Of a stretch of 64,000 nt of DNA, positions 1-6,358 are shown piece by piece. Both the position numbers and the translations under genes were made by a program. The stretch covers positions 434,001-498,000 of the forward strand of contig NZ_CP091792.1 of the NCBI RefSeq assembly GCF_022024115.1, written 5' to 3'. Position 1 is the stretch's first letter; each line of letters begins with the position of its first letter. The notes beneath the pieces were generated by a model. The model did not search any database. It saw only the letters and a list, made by a program, of their open reading frames with translations, and had not been told where the DNA came from. The DNA comes from Prevotella communis. GTDB taxonomy: Bacteria > Bacteroidota > Bacteroidia > Bacteroidales > Bacteroidaceae.

Positions 1-23
1 AGCTCCGTACAAACGAGGAATAA
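1..23 (+). CDS. 3' tail of a gene, possibly rpsU (bS21)
   Basis: In one + frame the first bases read as a short tail ending L-R-T-N-E-E and a TAA at 21-23. Ribosomal protein bS21 in this order ends in a similar Leu-Arg-(x)-Glu-Glu tail, and from general knowledge rpsU often lies just upstream of xerC in Bacteroides relatives. Only seven codons are visible, so this is a guess based on position and tail. Confidence 0.3.
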
Positions 24-42
24 GCATTTTTTTCTCGAAAAA

Positions 43-74
43 TTTGGTAGATTCATAAAATTTCCGTAAATTCG
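43..74 (+). promoter_or_regulatory. Candidate promoter for xerC
   Basis: TTTG at 43-46 and TAAATTCG at 67-74 are 20 bp apart. This matches the Bacteroidetes primary sigma pattern TTTG-N19-21-TAnnTTTG with one mismatch in the -7 box. Transcription would begin near 81, just ahead of xerC. Confidence 0.35.
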
Positions 75-109
75 TTGCCGAAAACTATGATAAGTTAGTG
101 CAACGCTTT

Positions 110-988
110 ATGATTGATCAATTTCTCGACTATCTGCGCTACGAGCGAAATCGCAGCGAGCTGACAGTAAAAAGGTATGAGGACAGTCTGCGAGACTTCC
201 AGAAATACTTCGAGGAAACAGAGGAGGGGCTCAGTTGGGTATCGGTAGATGCCGACGTCATCCGAGGATGGATGGAGAGTCTCATGGACAGGGGCAACAA
301 TGCCTCGACCGTGAATACAGGGCTATCGGCCCTGCGCTCTTTTTTCAGATACGCCCTCGCAAGAAAGTTGGTCAACAAGGATCCGGCTCACATGATAACC
401 GGTCCCAAGAAGCGGAAACCACTGCCGCAATTCGTAAAGGAGGAGGAAATAAACCAACTTCTGGATAAAACGGAATGGGGAGTTGATTATAAAGATGTAC
501 GTGCGCGTACAATTATTATAATACTCTACGAGGCAGGACTTAGACGTAGCGAACTGATAGGGCTAAACGATAGCGACGTGGATCTGGATGCCATGCAACT
601 TAAGGTTACCGGCAAAAGAAACAAGCAGCGCATCATCCCTTTCGGTAAAGAACTGGCAGAGCAGTTGGGGCAGTATATAGCTTGCCGCGACGAGGAGATA
701 ACAAAACGCTCGGAAGCACTCTTCCTTAATAACAAAGGAGAAAGAATATCCGAAGCAGAGGTCTACAACACAGTGAGGGAGAACCTGGCGAAGGTAACAA
801 CGCTGAAGAAGAAATCACCCCACGTACTGAGACACAGTTTTGCAACAGCCATGCTCAACCACGACGCAGGACTGGAAAGTGTAAGGAAACTCCTGGGGCA
901 TGAAAGCCTGGAGACAACACAAATTTACACGCACACAACGTTCGAGCAGTTAAAGCGAGTTTACAAAGAGGCCCTTCCGAGGGACTAG
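110..988 (+). CDS. xerC: Tyrosine recombinase XerC/XerD
   Basis: Site-specific tyrosine recombinase of the Xer type, which resolves chromosome dimers at dif. It has an N-terminal SAM-like core-binding domain (about residues 1-85) and a C-terminal catalytic domain. Numbered from the ATG at 110, the catalytic residues are Arg145 in GLRRSEL, His238 and Arg241 in HVLRHSF, His264 in LLGHES and the nucleophile Tyr273 in QIYTH. An in-frame GTG at 98 exists, but the ATG gives the usual start MIDQFLDYLRYERN. Length (292 aa) is normal for Xer proteins. It precedes hpf on the same strand. XerC and XerD cannot be told apart with confidence here, and no integrase-type cargo surrounds it. Confidence 0.9.
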   Translation: MIDQFLDYLRYERNRSELTVKRYEDSLRDFQKYFEETEEGLSWVSVDADVIRGWMESLMDRGNNASTVNTGLSALRSFFRYALARKLVNKDPAHMITGPKKRKPLPQFVKEEEINQLLDKTEWGVDYKDVRARTIIIILYEAGLRRSELIGLNDSDVDLDAMQLKVTGKRNKQRIIPFGKELAEQLGQYIACRDEEITKRSEALFLNNKGERISEAEVYNTVRENLAKVTTLKKKSPHVLRHSFATAMLNHDAGLESVRKLLGHESLETTQIYTHTTFEQLKRVYKEALPRD

Positions 989-1015
989 AGCTTTATAGTT
1001 TAACTTTTTAAAATT

Positions 1016-1020
1016 GGAGG
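1016..1020 (+). promoter_or_regulatory. Strong Shine-Dalgarno GGAGG before hpf
   Basis: GGAGG lies five bases before the ATG at 1026. A TTG at 1014 in the same frame overlaps this motif and would bury it in the coding sequence, so the motif decides the start. Most other genes in the window have A-rich leaders and no such site. Confidence 0.75.
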
Positions 1021-1025
1021 TAACT

Positions 1026-1325
1026 ATGGAAATTAAGATTCAGTCGATCCATTTCGACGCTACCGAGAAGTTAGAGGCGTTCATCGAAAAGAAGGTCGCC
1101 AAGTTAGAAAAGTCGTACGAAGATATACAGAAAGTTGAGGTGCAATTAAAGGTCGTAAAGCCTGCTACTGCCCAGAATAAGGAAGCCAGCATACAAGTTG
1201 CGGTACCCGGAAATACGCTGAGAGTAGAGAAGACAAGCGACACATTTGAAGAAAGTATAGACCTCTGCGTTGACTCAATGAGGGCTCAACTGCAGAAATT
1301 CAAGGAAAAATTGAGAAATTACTAA
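1026..1325 (+). CDS. hpf: Ribosome hibernation promoting factor (short HPF/RaiA family)
   Basis: Small ribosome-binding protein of the HPF/RaiA family that occupies the decoding region of idle ribosomes in slow growth. The 99-residue protein starts MEIKIQSIHFDATEKLEAFI and has the family's beta-alpha-beta-beta-beta-alpha pattern, with a basic C-terminal helix (LQKFKEKLRNY). It lacks the C-terminal dimerisation domain of long HPF, so it is a short form. The start at 1026 is set by the GGAGG at 1016-1020; a TTG start at 1014 would add only four residues. It lies between xerC and the tRNA-tuf operon. Confidence 0.9.
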   Translation: MEIKIQSIHFDATEKLEAFIEKKVAKLEKSYEDIQKVEVQLKVVKPATAQNKEASIQVAVPGNTLRVEKTSDTFEESIDLCVDSMRAQLQKFKEKLRNY

Positions 1326-1342
1326 AAAAACTCTAGAAAAGT

Positions 1343-1373
1343 TTTGGTAATTCAAAAATAAGTCGTAACTTTG
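1343..1373 (+). promoter_or_regulatory. Promoter of the tRNA-tuf-secE operon
   Basis: TTTG at 1343-1346 and TAACTTTG at 1366-1373 are separated by 19 bp, a full match to the Bacteroidetes consensus. The -7 box is about 54 bases before the first tRNA. Confidence 0.75.
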
Positions 1374-1426
1374 CAGCCGTTTTCCAACAGGTCGTAAATC
1401 TGAAGAGAGAGCGGCTGCTTAGAAAA

Positions 1427-1500
1427 GCCTCTTTAGCTCAGTTGGCCAGAGCACGTGATTTGTAATCTCGGGGTCGTTGGTTCGAATCCGACAAGAGGCT
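1427..1500 (+). tRNA. tRNA-Thr (anticodon TGT)
   Basis: Cloverleaf with acceptor GCCTCTT pairing with AAGAGGC, D stem GCTC/GAGC, anticodon loop TTTGTAA (TGT at 1461-1463) and T loop TTCGAAT. The 3' CCA is not encoded. The anticodon stem CGTGA/TCTCG has a T-T mismatch in its middle pair. First of four tRNAs ahead of tuf. Confidence 0.95.
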
Positions 1501-1549
1501 CAAGTGGAGCGAAAAAGCAAGCGCGCGACTAGTTGGGACGCAAAGATTT

Positions 1550-1632
1550 GGGTGTTTTCCAGAGTGGCCAAATGGGGCAGACTGTAAATCTGCTGTCTTT
1601 CGACTTCGGTGGTTCGAATCCATCAGCACCCA
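1550..1632 (+). tRNA. tRNA-Tyr (anticodon GTA)
   Basis: Class II tRNA with acceptor GGGTGTT/AGCACCC, anticodon stem GCAGA/TCTGC and loop CTGTAAA (GTA at 1584-1586). It has a long variable arm and T loop TTCGAAT. CCA is not encoded. Confidence 0.95.
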
Positions 1633-1650
1633 CTCTCAAGAGATGTTTTT

Positions 1651-1723
1651 GCGGAAATAGCTCAGTTGATAGAGCACTAGCCTTCCAAGCTGGGGGTCGC
1701 GGGTTTGAGCCCCGTTTTCCGCT
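1651..1723 (+). tRNA. tRNA-Gly (anticodon TCC)
   Basis: Acceptor GCGGAAA/TTTCCGC with discriminator T, D stem GCTC/GAGC, anticodon loop CTTCCAA (TCC at 1684-1686). The D loop has GA instead of GG at positions 18-19 (1668-1669), and the T loop is TTTGAGC with T at position 56 (1706) instead of the near-invariant C. The two changes would swap the tertiary G19-C56 pair for A19-U56. Confidence 0.95.
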
Positions 1724-1733
1724 CTATAAACAT

Positions 1734-1805
<72 letters not shown>

Positions 1806-1875
1806 CTCTCTGAGGATTGTAAGGAGGAGCAAAAACAACACGTAATATAAACAAATTTTATAAAAACAAAAAACA

Positions 1876-3060
1876 ATGGCAAAAGAGACATTTGTGCGCA
1901 CCAAACCGCACGTAAACATCGGTACTATTGGTCACGTTGACCACGGTAAGACAACTCTGACCGCTGCTATCACCACTGTACTGGCTAAGGCTGGTCTTTC
2001 TGAGGTGAAGTCATTCGACCAGATCGACAATGCTCCCGAGGAGAAGGAGCGTGGTATTACTATTAACACCGCTCACGTTGAGTACGAGACCAAGCTGCGT
2101 CACTACGCTCACGTGGACTGCCCGGGACACGCCGACTATGTGAAGAACATGGTAACTGGTGCTGCTCAGATGGATGGTGCTATCCTCGTAGTTGCTGCAA
2201 CTGACGGTCCTATGCCTCAGACTCGTGAGCACGTTCTGCTCGCTCGTCAGGTAAATGTTCCCCGTCTGGTTGTATTCCTGAACAAGTGTGATATGGTTGA
2301 GGATGAGGAGATGCTGGAGCTCGTTGAGATGGAGGTCCGCGAGATTCTGGAGCAGTATGAGTTCGAGGATGAGACTCCTATCATTCGTGGCTCTGCCCTC
2401 GGTGCTCTGAACGGCGTTGAGAAGTGGGAGCAGAAGGTTATGGAGCTTATGGATACTTGCGACACTTGGATTCAGGAGCCTCCTCGTGCTACCGACAAGC
2501 CCTTCCTGATGCCTGTTGAGGACGTATTCTCAATCACAGGTCGTGGTACTGTAGCTACTGGTCGTATCGAGACTGGTGTTATCCACGTTGGTGATGCTGT
2601 TGAACTGCTCGGTCTTGGTGAGGACAAGAACTCAGTTGTAACTGGTGTCGAGATGTTCCGTAAGATCCTGGATGAGGGTCAGGCTGGTGATAACGTAGGT
2701 CTGCTGCTCCGTGGTATCGACAAGAACGAGATCAAGCGTGGTATGGTGCTCTGCCATCCCGGACAGATCAAGCCATTCAAGAAGTTCAAGGCTTCTATCT
2801 ACGTACTGAAGAAGGAAGAGGGTGGTCGTCACACTCCATTCGGAAACAAGTATCGTCCTCAGTTCTACCTCCGCACCATGGACTGCACCGGTGAGATCAC
2901 TCTGCCAGAGGGTGTTGAGATGGTAATGCCTGGTGACAACGTTGAGATTACTGTTGAGTTGATCTATGCCGTTGCTCTGAACAAGGGTCTGCGTTTCGCT
3001 ATCCGTGAGGGTGGTCGTACTGTAGGTTCTGGCCAGATCACAGAGGTATACGAAGACTAA
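1876..3060 (+). CDS. tuf: Elongation factor Tu
   Basis: GTPase that brings aminoacyl-tRNA to the ribosome. The G1 loop GHVDHGKT is at residues 19-26, followed by the switch II motif DCPGH and the base-specificity motif NKCD, then the two beta-barrel domains. The 394-residue length is standard. It sits between tRNA-Thr and tRNA-Trp, apart from the rpsL-rpsG-fusA cluster at 29.5-32.7 kb. Its leader is A-rich with no Shine-Dalgarno site at normal distance. Codon use is strongly biased, as expected for a very highly expressed gene. Confidence 0.99.
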   Translation: MAKETFVRTKPHVNIGTIGHVDHGKTTLTAAITTVLAKAGLSEVKSFDQIDNAPEEKERGITINTAHVEYETKLRHYAHVDCPGHADYVKNMVTGAAQMDGAILVVAATDGPMPQTREHVLLARQVNVPRLVVFLNKCDMVEDEEMLELVEMEVREILEQYEFEDETPIIRGSALGALNGVEKWEQKVMELMDTCDTWIQEPPRATDKPFLMPVEDVFSITGRGTVATGRIETGVIHVGDAVELLGLGEDKNSVVTGVEMFRKILDEGQAGDNVGLLLRGIDKNEIKRGMVLCHPGQIKPFKKFKASIYVLKKEEGGRHTPFGNKYRPQFYLRTMDCTGEITLPEGVEMVMPGDNVEITVELIYAVALNKGLRFAIREGGRTVGSGQITEVYED

Positions 3061-3062
3061 GA

Positions 3063-3103
3063 CTAGGAAACTAGTAAGACTAGCGAAAGCTAGTTGTTAC
3101 TAG
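3063..3103 (+). repeat. CTAG-based hairpin downstream of tuf
   Basis: Five CTAG tetramers start at 3063, 3071, 3080, 3090 and 3100, so they are 8-10 bp apart. The inner part forms a nested hairpin: CTAGTAA (3071-3077) with TTACTAG (3097-3103), and inside it ACTAGC (3079-3084) with GCTAGT (3089-3094) closed by a GAAA tetraloop. There is no T-run directly after it. A related array lies at 6281-6333. Confidence 0.7.
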
Positions 3104-3120
3104 GATTCGATAAAAATCAA

Positions 3121-3148
3121 GCCCCCGCTTACGGGTGGGGGCTTACTT
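3121..3148 (+). terminator. Hairpin after tuf, likely terminator or attenuator
   Basis: GCCCCCGC (3121-3128) pairs with GTGGGGGC (3135-3142) around a 6-base loop, followed by a short T-rich run. It ends six bases before tRNA-Trp, so it may only partly stop transcription or may act in processing of the tRNA. Confidence 0.55.
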
Positions 3149-3221
3149 ACGGGAATAGCTCAGTTGGTAGAGCATCGGTCTCCAAAACCGAGGGTCGTGG
3201 GTTCGAGTCCTCCTTCCCGTG
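3149..3221 (+). tRNA. tRNA-Trp (anticodon CCA)
   Basis: Acceptor ACGGGAA/TTCCCGT with discriminator G, D loop AGTTGGTA, anticodon stem TCGGT/ACCGA and loop CTCCAAA (CCA at 3182-3184), T loop TTCGAGT. It sits between tuf and secE, a widely conserved place for this gene. Confidence 0.96.
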
Positions 3222-3240
3222 CAAAAAGAAAGAATAGAAG

Positions 3241-3429
3241 ATGAAGAAGTTTTTCAACTATTGCAAAGTGTGCTACGATGAGTTAGCTCACAAAGTAACA
3301 TGGCCGACGATGAAGGAATTGACTGGCAGTGCAGTGCTTGTACTGACAGCATCAGTTATTATTGCCTTGGTGGTGTTCGGCATGGATTTGACATTTGAGA
3401 AATTGATGAGTTTGGTATATCCAGGCTAA
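3241..3429 (+). CDS. secE: Preprotein translocase subunit SecE
   Basis: Small inner-membrane subunit that clamps SecY in the SecYEG channel. The 62-residue protein has an amphipathic N-terminal helix, the conserved ELAHKVTWPTMKE stretch (residues 14-26) and one transmembrane helix (about 31-49). It is the short single-helix form usual outside the enterobacteria. It starts 20 bases after tRNA-Trp and is followed 19 bases later by nusG, the standard secE-nusG pair. Confidence 0.95.
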   Translation: MKKFFNYCKVCYDELAHKVTWPTMKELTGSAVLVLTASVIIALVVFGMDLTFEKLMSLVYPG

Positions 3430-3448
3430 TACACTATAGAGATAGGAA

Positions 3449-3994
3449 ATGGCAGAGACTGGAAAGAAATGGTATGTCCTGAAAGCTGTTAGCGGAAAAG
3501 AGGGCAAAGTAAAAGAGTATCTAGAGGCATTGATGAAAAATAATCAGGCTCTGGCTGACGCAGTCGGACAGATTCTTTTGCCTACAGAGAAATATGCCCA
3601 ACTGCGTAATGGCAAACGTGTAGTCAAGGAGAAATTGTTCCTCCCTGGCTATGTGCTTGTGGAAGCTCGTCTCGATGGTGAGATTGCTCACACACTCCGC
3701 TTCATTCCTAATGTGCTTGGCTTCCTCGGTGGTATGGATAATCCTAGCCCCGTTCGTCAGGCTGACATCAACCGCATCCTCGGTACAGTAGAAGATACTG
3801 CTATCCGCACGGAAGAGGTTACAATACCTTACGTCCTTGATGAGGCCGTTAAGGTGACCGATGGTCCTTTCAGTGGATTCAGCGGTGTGATTGAAGAGAT
3901 TAATGCTGAGAAGCGCAAGCTGAAGGTAACAGTAAAGATTTTCGGACGCAAGACTCCTTTGGAGCTTGGATTTAATCAAGTAGAGAAAGAATAG
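3449..3994 (+). CDS. nusG: Transcription termination/antitermination protein NusG
   Basis: Transcription elongation factor that binds RNA polymerase and couples it to the ribosome or to Rho. An N-terminal NGN domain begins WYVLKAVSGKEGKVKEYLEA, and the C-terminal KOW domain contains DGPFSGFSGVIEEI. The length (181 aa) matches ordinary NusG. Its place between secE and rplK indicates the housekeeping copy rather than a capsule-type UpxY paralogue. A 90-base spacer with no clear gene separates it from rplK. Confidence 0.95.
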   Translation: MAETGKKWYVLKAVSGKEGKVKEYLEALMKNNQALADAVGQILLPTEKYAQLRNGKRVVKEKLFLPGYVLVEARLDGEIAHTLRFIPNVLGFLGGMDNPSPVRQADINRILGTVEDTAIRTEEVTIPYVLDEAVKVTDGPFSGFSGVIEEINAEKRKLKVTVKIFGRKTPLELGFNQVEKE

Positions 3995-4084
3995 AGCGTA
4001 GTTACGTGCGCCGTTCTAGTATACGGTCTAAGAGGCTTCCACTCTTCGACTTATATGCAAATCATTCAAAATTAACAAACAGAA

Positions 4085-4525
4085 ATGGCTAAAGAAGTTG
4101 CTGGATTAATCAAATTACAGATTAAAGGTGGCGCTGCGAATCCCTCACCTCCCGTAGGACCTGCACTGGGTTCAAAGGGTATCAATATCATGGGATTCTG
4201 CAAAGAGTTCAACGCCAGAACCCAGGATAAGGCAGGTAAGATTCTTCCTGTCGTTATTACTTACTACGCCGACAAGTCATTCAGTTTCGTCATCAAAACT
4301 CCTCCAGCAGCTGTTCAGTTGCTCGAGGCTGCCAAGGTAAAGAGCGGAAGCGCAGAGCCTAACCGTAAGAAGGTGGCTACTGTAACCTGGGATCAGGTAC
4401 GTGCTATTGCCGAGGACAAGATGGCTGACCTCAACTGTTTTACAATTGAGTCTGCAATGAAGCTGATTGCCGGTACGGCTCGCAGTATGGGTATTACTGT
4501 AAAAGGGGATTTCCCTGGTGAATAA
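4085..4525 (+). CDS. rplK: 50S ribosomal protein L11 (uL11)
   Basis: Component of the GTPase-associated centre with L10 and L12. The N-terminal domain has the Pro-rich [19 protein letters not shown] stretch, and the C-terminal rRNA-binding domain ends [10 protein letters not shown]. Length (146 aa) is near the usual 140-145. First of the rplK-rplA-rplJ-rplL block. A-rich leader and no Shine-Dalgarno site. Confidence 0.98.
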   Translation: MAKEVAGLIKLQIKGGAANPSPPVGPALGSKGINIMGFCKEFNARTQDKAGKILPVVITYYADKSFSFVIKTPPAAVQLLEAAKVKSGSAEPNRKKVATVTWDQVRAIAEDKMADLNCFTIESAMKLIAGTARSMGITVKGDFPGE

Positions 4526-4548
4526 CAAATAACTTCAATTTTAAGACA

Positions 4549-5241
4549 ATGAGTAAACTGACAAAAAATCAAAAGTTGGTAGCTGATAAGGTTGAAGCAG
4601 GGAAAGCATACTCTTTGAAGGAAGCAGCCGCATTGGTGAAGGAAATTACCACAACCAAGTTCGATGCTTCTGTTGATATCGATGTACGCTTGGGCGTTGA
4701 CCCACGTAAGGCCAACCAGATGGTTCGCGGTGTTGTATCACTGCCGAACGGAACTGGTAAGGTAACTCGTGTGCTCGCCCTCTGTACTCCTGATCAGGAG
4801 GCTGCCGCTAAGGAAGCTGGTGCCGACTATGTTGGTCTCGATGAATATATCGAAAAGATCAAGGGCGGTTGGACCGATATTGATGTAATCATTACAATGC
4901 CCTCATGCATGGGTAAGCTGGGTCCCTTGGGTCGTGTTCTCGGTCCTCGCGGTTTGATGCCTAACCCCAAGAGTGGCACTGTTACTATGGACGTTGCAAA
5001 AGCAGTGAAGGAAGTTAAGCAGGGTAAGATTGACTTTAAAGTTGACAAGGCCGGTATCGTGCACACGTCAATTGGTAAAATCAACTTCAATGCTGATCAG
5101 ATCTTTGAGAATGCAAAAGAGTTTATCTCTACGATTATCAAGCTGAAGCCTGCCGCTGCTAAGGGTACTTATATCAAGAGTATCTTCCTTTCAAGCACTA
5201 TGAGTAAGGGTATCAAGGTAGATCCTAAATCAGTTGAATAA
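4549..5241 (+). CDS. rplA: 50S ribosomal protein L1 (uL1)
   Basis: L1 stalk protein and, in many bacteria, translational repressor of the L11-L1 message. The signature [20 protein letters not shown] lies in the middle of the chain. Full length at 230 aa. It follows rplK by 23 bases and precedes rplJ by 20, so the three are probably co-transcribed. I did not identify an L1-binding stem in the leader. Confidence 0.98.
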   Translation: MSKLTKNQKLVADKVEAGKAYSLKEAAALVKEITTTKFDASVDIDVRLGVDPRKANQMVRGVVSLPNGTGKVTRVLALCTPDQEAAAKEAGADYVGLDEYIEKIKGGWTDIDVIITMPSCMGKLGPLGRVLGPRGLMPNPKSGTVTMDVAKAVKEVKQGKIDFKVDKAGIVHTSIGKINFNADQIFENAKEFISTIIKLKPAAAKGTYIKSIFLSSTMSKGIKVDPKSVE

Positions 5242-5261
5242 CTCGTTAAAAGATTAGACAA

Positions 5262-5777
5262 ATGAAAAAGGAAATAAAAGATACTATTATCGTAGAACTT
5301 GGAGAGAAATTGAAGCAGTATCCTCACTTCTATCTGGTTGACCTGACCGGACTGGATGCTGAGAAGACAAGCGACCTGCGTCGTAAGTGCTTCAAGAACG
5401 AAATCAAGATGGTGGTCGTAAAGAACACCCTGCTCCACAAGGCTTTTGAGGCTTCGGAGATTGATTTCTCTCCCCTGTATGACTGCTTGAAGGGCAACAC
5501 TGCTGTGATGTTCGCAAACACAGCTAATGTTCCCGCCAAACTCCTCAAGGAATATAAGAAGGAAGGTATCCCCGCATTGAAGGGTGCCTATGCTGAGGAA
5601 AGCATCTTTGTTGGTGCTGACAAACTGGAAGAGTTGGTTGCTATCAAGAGCAAGAACGAGCTTATCGCCGAAGTTGTGGCTCTGCTGCAGTCGCCGATCA
5701 AGAATGTTGTTTCTGGCTTGAACGCCGGTGGCAAGGTCCACGGTCTGCTTGACGCTATCGCTGAGCGTAACAAATAA
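5262..5777 (+). CDS. rplJ: 50S ribosomal protein L10 (uL10)
   Basis: Base of the ribosomal stalk that anchors L7/L12 dimers through its C-terminal helix. It has the L10 N-terminal domain (YLVDLTGLDAEKTSDLRRKC) and is 171 aa, a normal length. The short spacer to rplA leaves no room for the long structured L10 leader seen in some phyla. Confidence 0.97.
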   Translation: MKKEIKDTIIVELGEKLKQYPHFYLVDLTGLDAEKTSDLRRKCFKNEIKMVVVKNTLLHKAFEASEIDFSPLYDCLKGNTAVMFANTANVPAKLLKEYKKEGIPALKGAYAEESIFVGADKLEELVAIKSKNELIAEVVALLQSPIKNVVSGLNAGGKVHGLLDAIAERNK

Positions 5778-5828
5778 GCGAAAAAGTAAATTCATTAACA
5801 TTAAAAACAATTAAAAAATTTAAATAAA

Positions 5829-6209
5829 ATGGCAGATATCAAAGCTATTGCAGAAGAGTTGGTAAACCTTACTGTAAAAGAAGTTAACGAGTTGGCAACA
5901 GTCCTGAAGGACGAGTATGGAATTGAGCCTGCTGCTGCAGCCGTTGCTGTAGCTGCTGGTCCTGCTGCTGGTGGCGCTGCTCCCGCAGCTGAGGAGAAGA
6001 CATCTTTCGATGTTATCCTGAAAGAGGCCGGTGCTGCTAAACTGCAGGTTGTAAAGGCTGTTAAGGAAGCTTGCGGTCTTGGTCTGAAGGAAGCTAAGGA
6101 TCTCGTAGACGGTGCTCCCGCTACCGTTAAGGAGGGTCTGAGCAAGGAAGAGGCTGAGAACCTGAAGAAGACCATCGAGGCCGCTGGTGCCGTGGTTGAG
6201 CTGAAGTAA
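5829..6209 (+). CDS. rplL: 50S ribosomal protein L7/L12 (bL12)
   Basis: Stalk protein that recruits translational GTPases. The N-terminal dimerisation helix (about 1-35) is joined by an Ala/Gly/Pro-rich hinge (about 36-55) to the C-terminal domain with [20 protein letters not shown] and [15 protein letters not shown]. 126 aa. It is followed by an attenuator-like hairpin and a CTAG-rich array ahead of rpoB. Confidence 0.98.
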   Translation: MADIKAIAEELVNLTVKEVNELATVLKDEYGIEPAAAAVAVAAGPAAGGAAPAAEEKTSFDVILKEAGAAKLQVVKAVKEACGLGLKEAKDLVDGAPATVKEGLSKEEAENLKKTIEAAGAVVELK

Positions 6210-6231
6210 TTCAGAAAACAACAATAACACT

Positions 6232-6275
6232 ATGGTTGGGAGCTCTCCAGTAGAGGGTTCCCGACCATTTTCTTG
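6232..6275 (+). terminator. rplL-rpoB attenuator hairpin
   Basis: ATGGTTGGGA (6232-6241) pairs with TCCCGACCAT (6259-6268), with an extra AGAGGG/CTCT region in between, and is followed by a T-rich tail. A partial terminator here would lower rpoBC expression relative to the ribosomal protein genes, as known for the rplL-rpoB junction in E. coli. Confidence 0.75.
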
Positions 6276-6280
6276 TCTCT

Positions 6281-6333
6281 TCTAGTCAGAACTAGTTTAA
6301 CTAGGTATGACTAGTAAAGCTAGTTTCACTAGA
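6281..6333 (+). repeat. Phased CTAG array with nested symmetry, upstream of rpoB
   Basis: Six CTAG tetramers start at 6282, 6292, 6301, 6311, 6320 and 6329 (spacing 9-10 bp). They are concentrically complementary: TCTAGT (6281-6286) with ACTAGA (6328-6333), AACTAG (6290-6295) with CTAGTT (6320-6325), and ACTAG (6300-6304) with CTAGT (6311-6315). It ends 25 bases before the rpoB start. Confidence 0.7.
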
Positions 6334-6358
6334 AAACAATAACCCACATTATTCATTT

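Noticed and set aside
110..988. xerC as the integrase of a mobile element
   Set aside because: The gene has housekeeping Xer features and conserved neighbours (hpf, tRNA, tuf), and no attachment repeats or cargo genes were found.
1326..1345. Intrinsic terminator directly after hpf
   Set aside because: The only inverted repeat there is imperfect, with internal mismatches, and it overlaps the -33 box of the next promoter.
1821..1827. AAGGAGG resembling a strong Shine-Dalgarno upstream of tuf
   Set aside because: It is 47-55 bases before the tuf ATG, far outside the working distance, and no short reading frame starts at the right distance from it.
5242..5261. L10 leader regulatory RNA upstream of rplJ
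   Set aside because: Only 20 bases separate rplA from rplJ, too short for the known leader.
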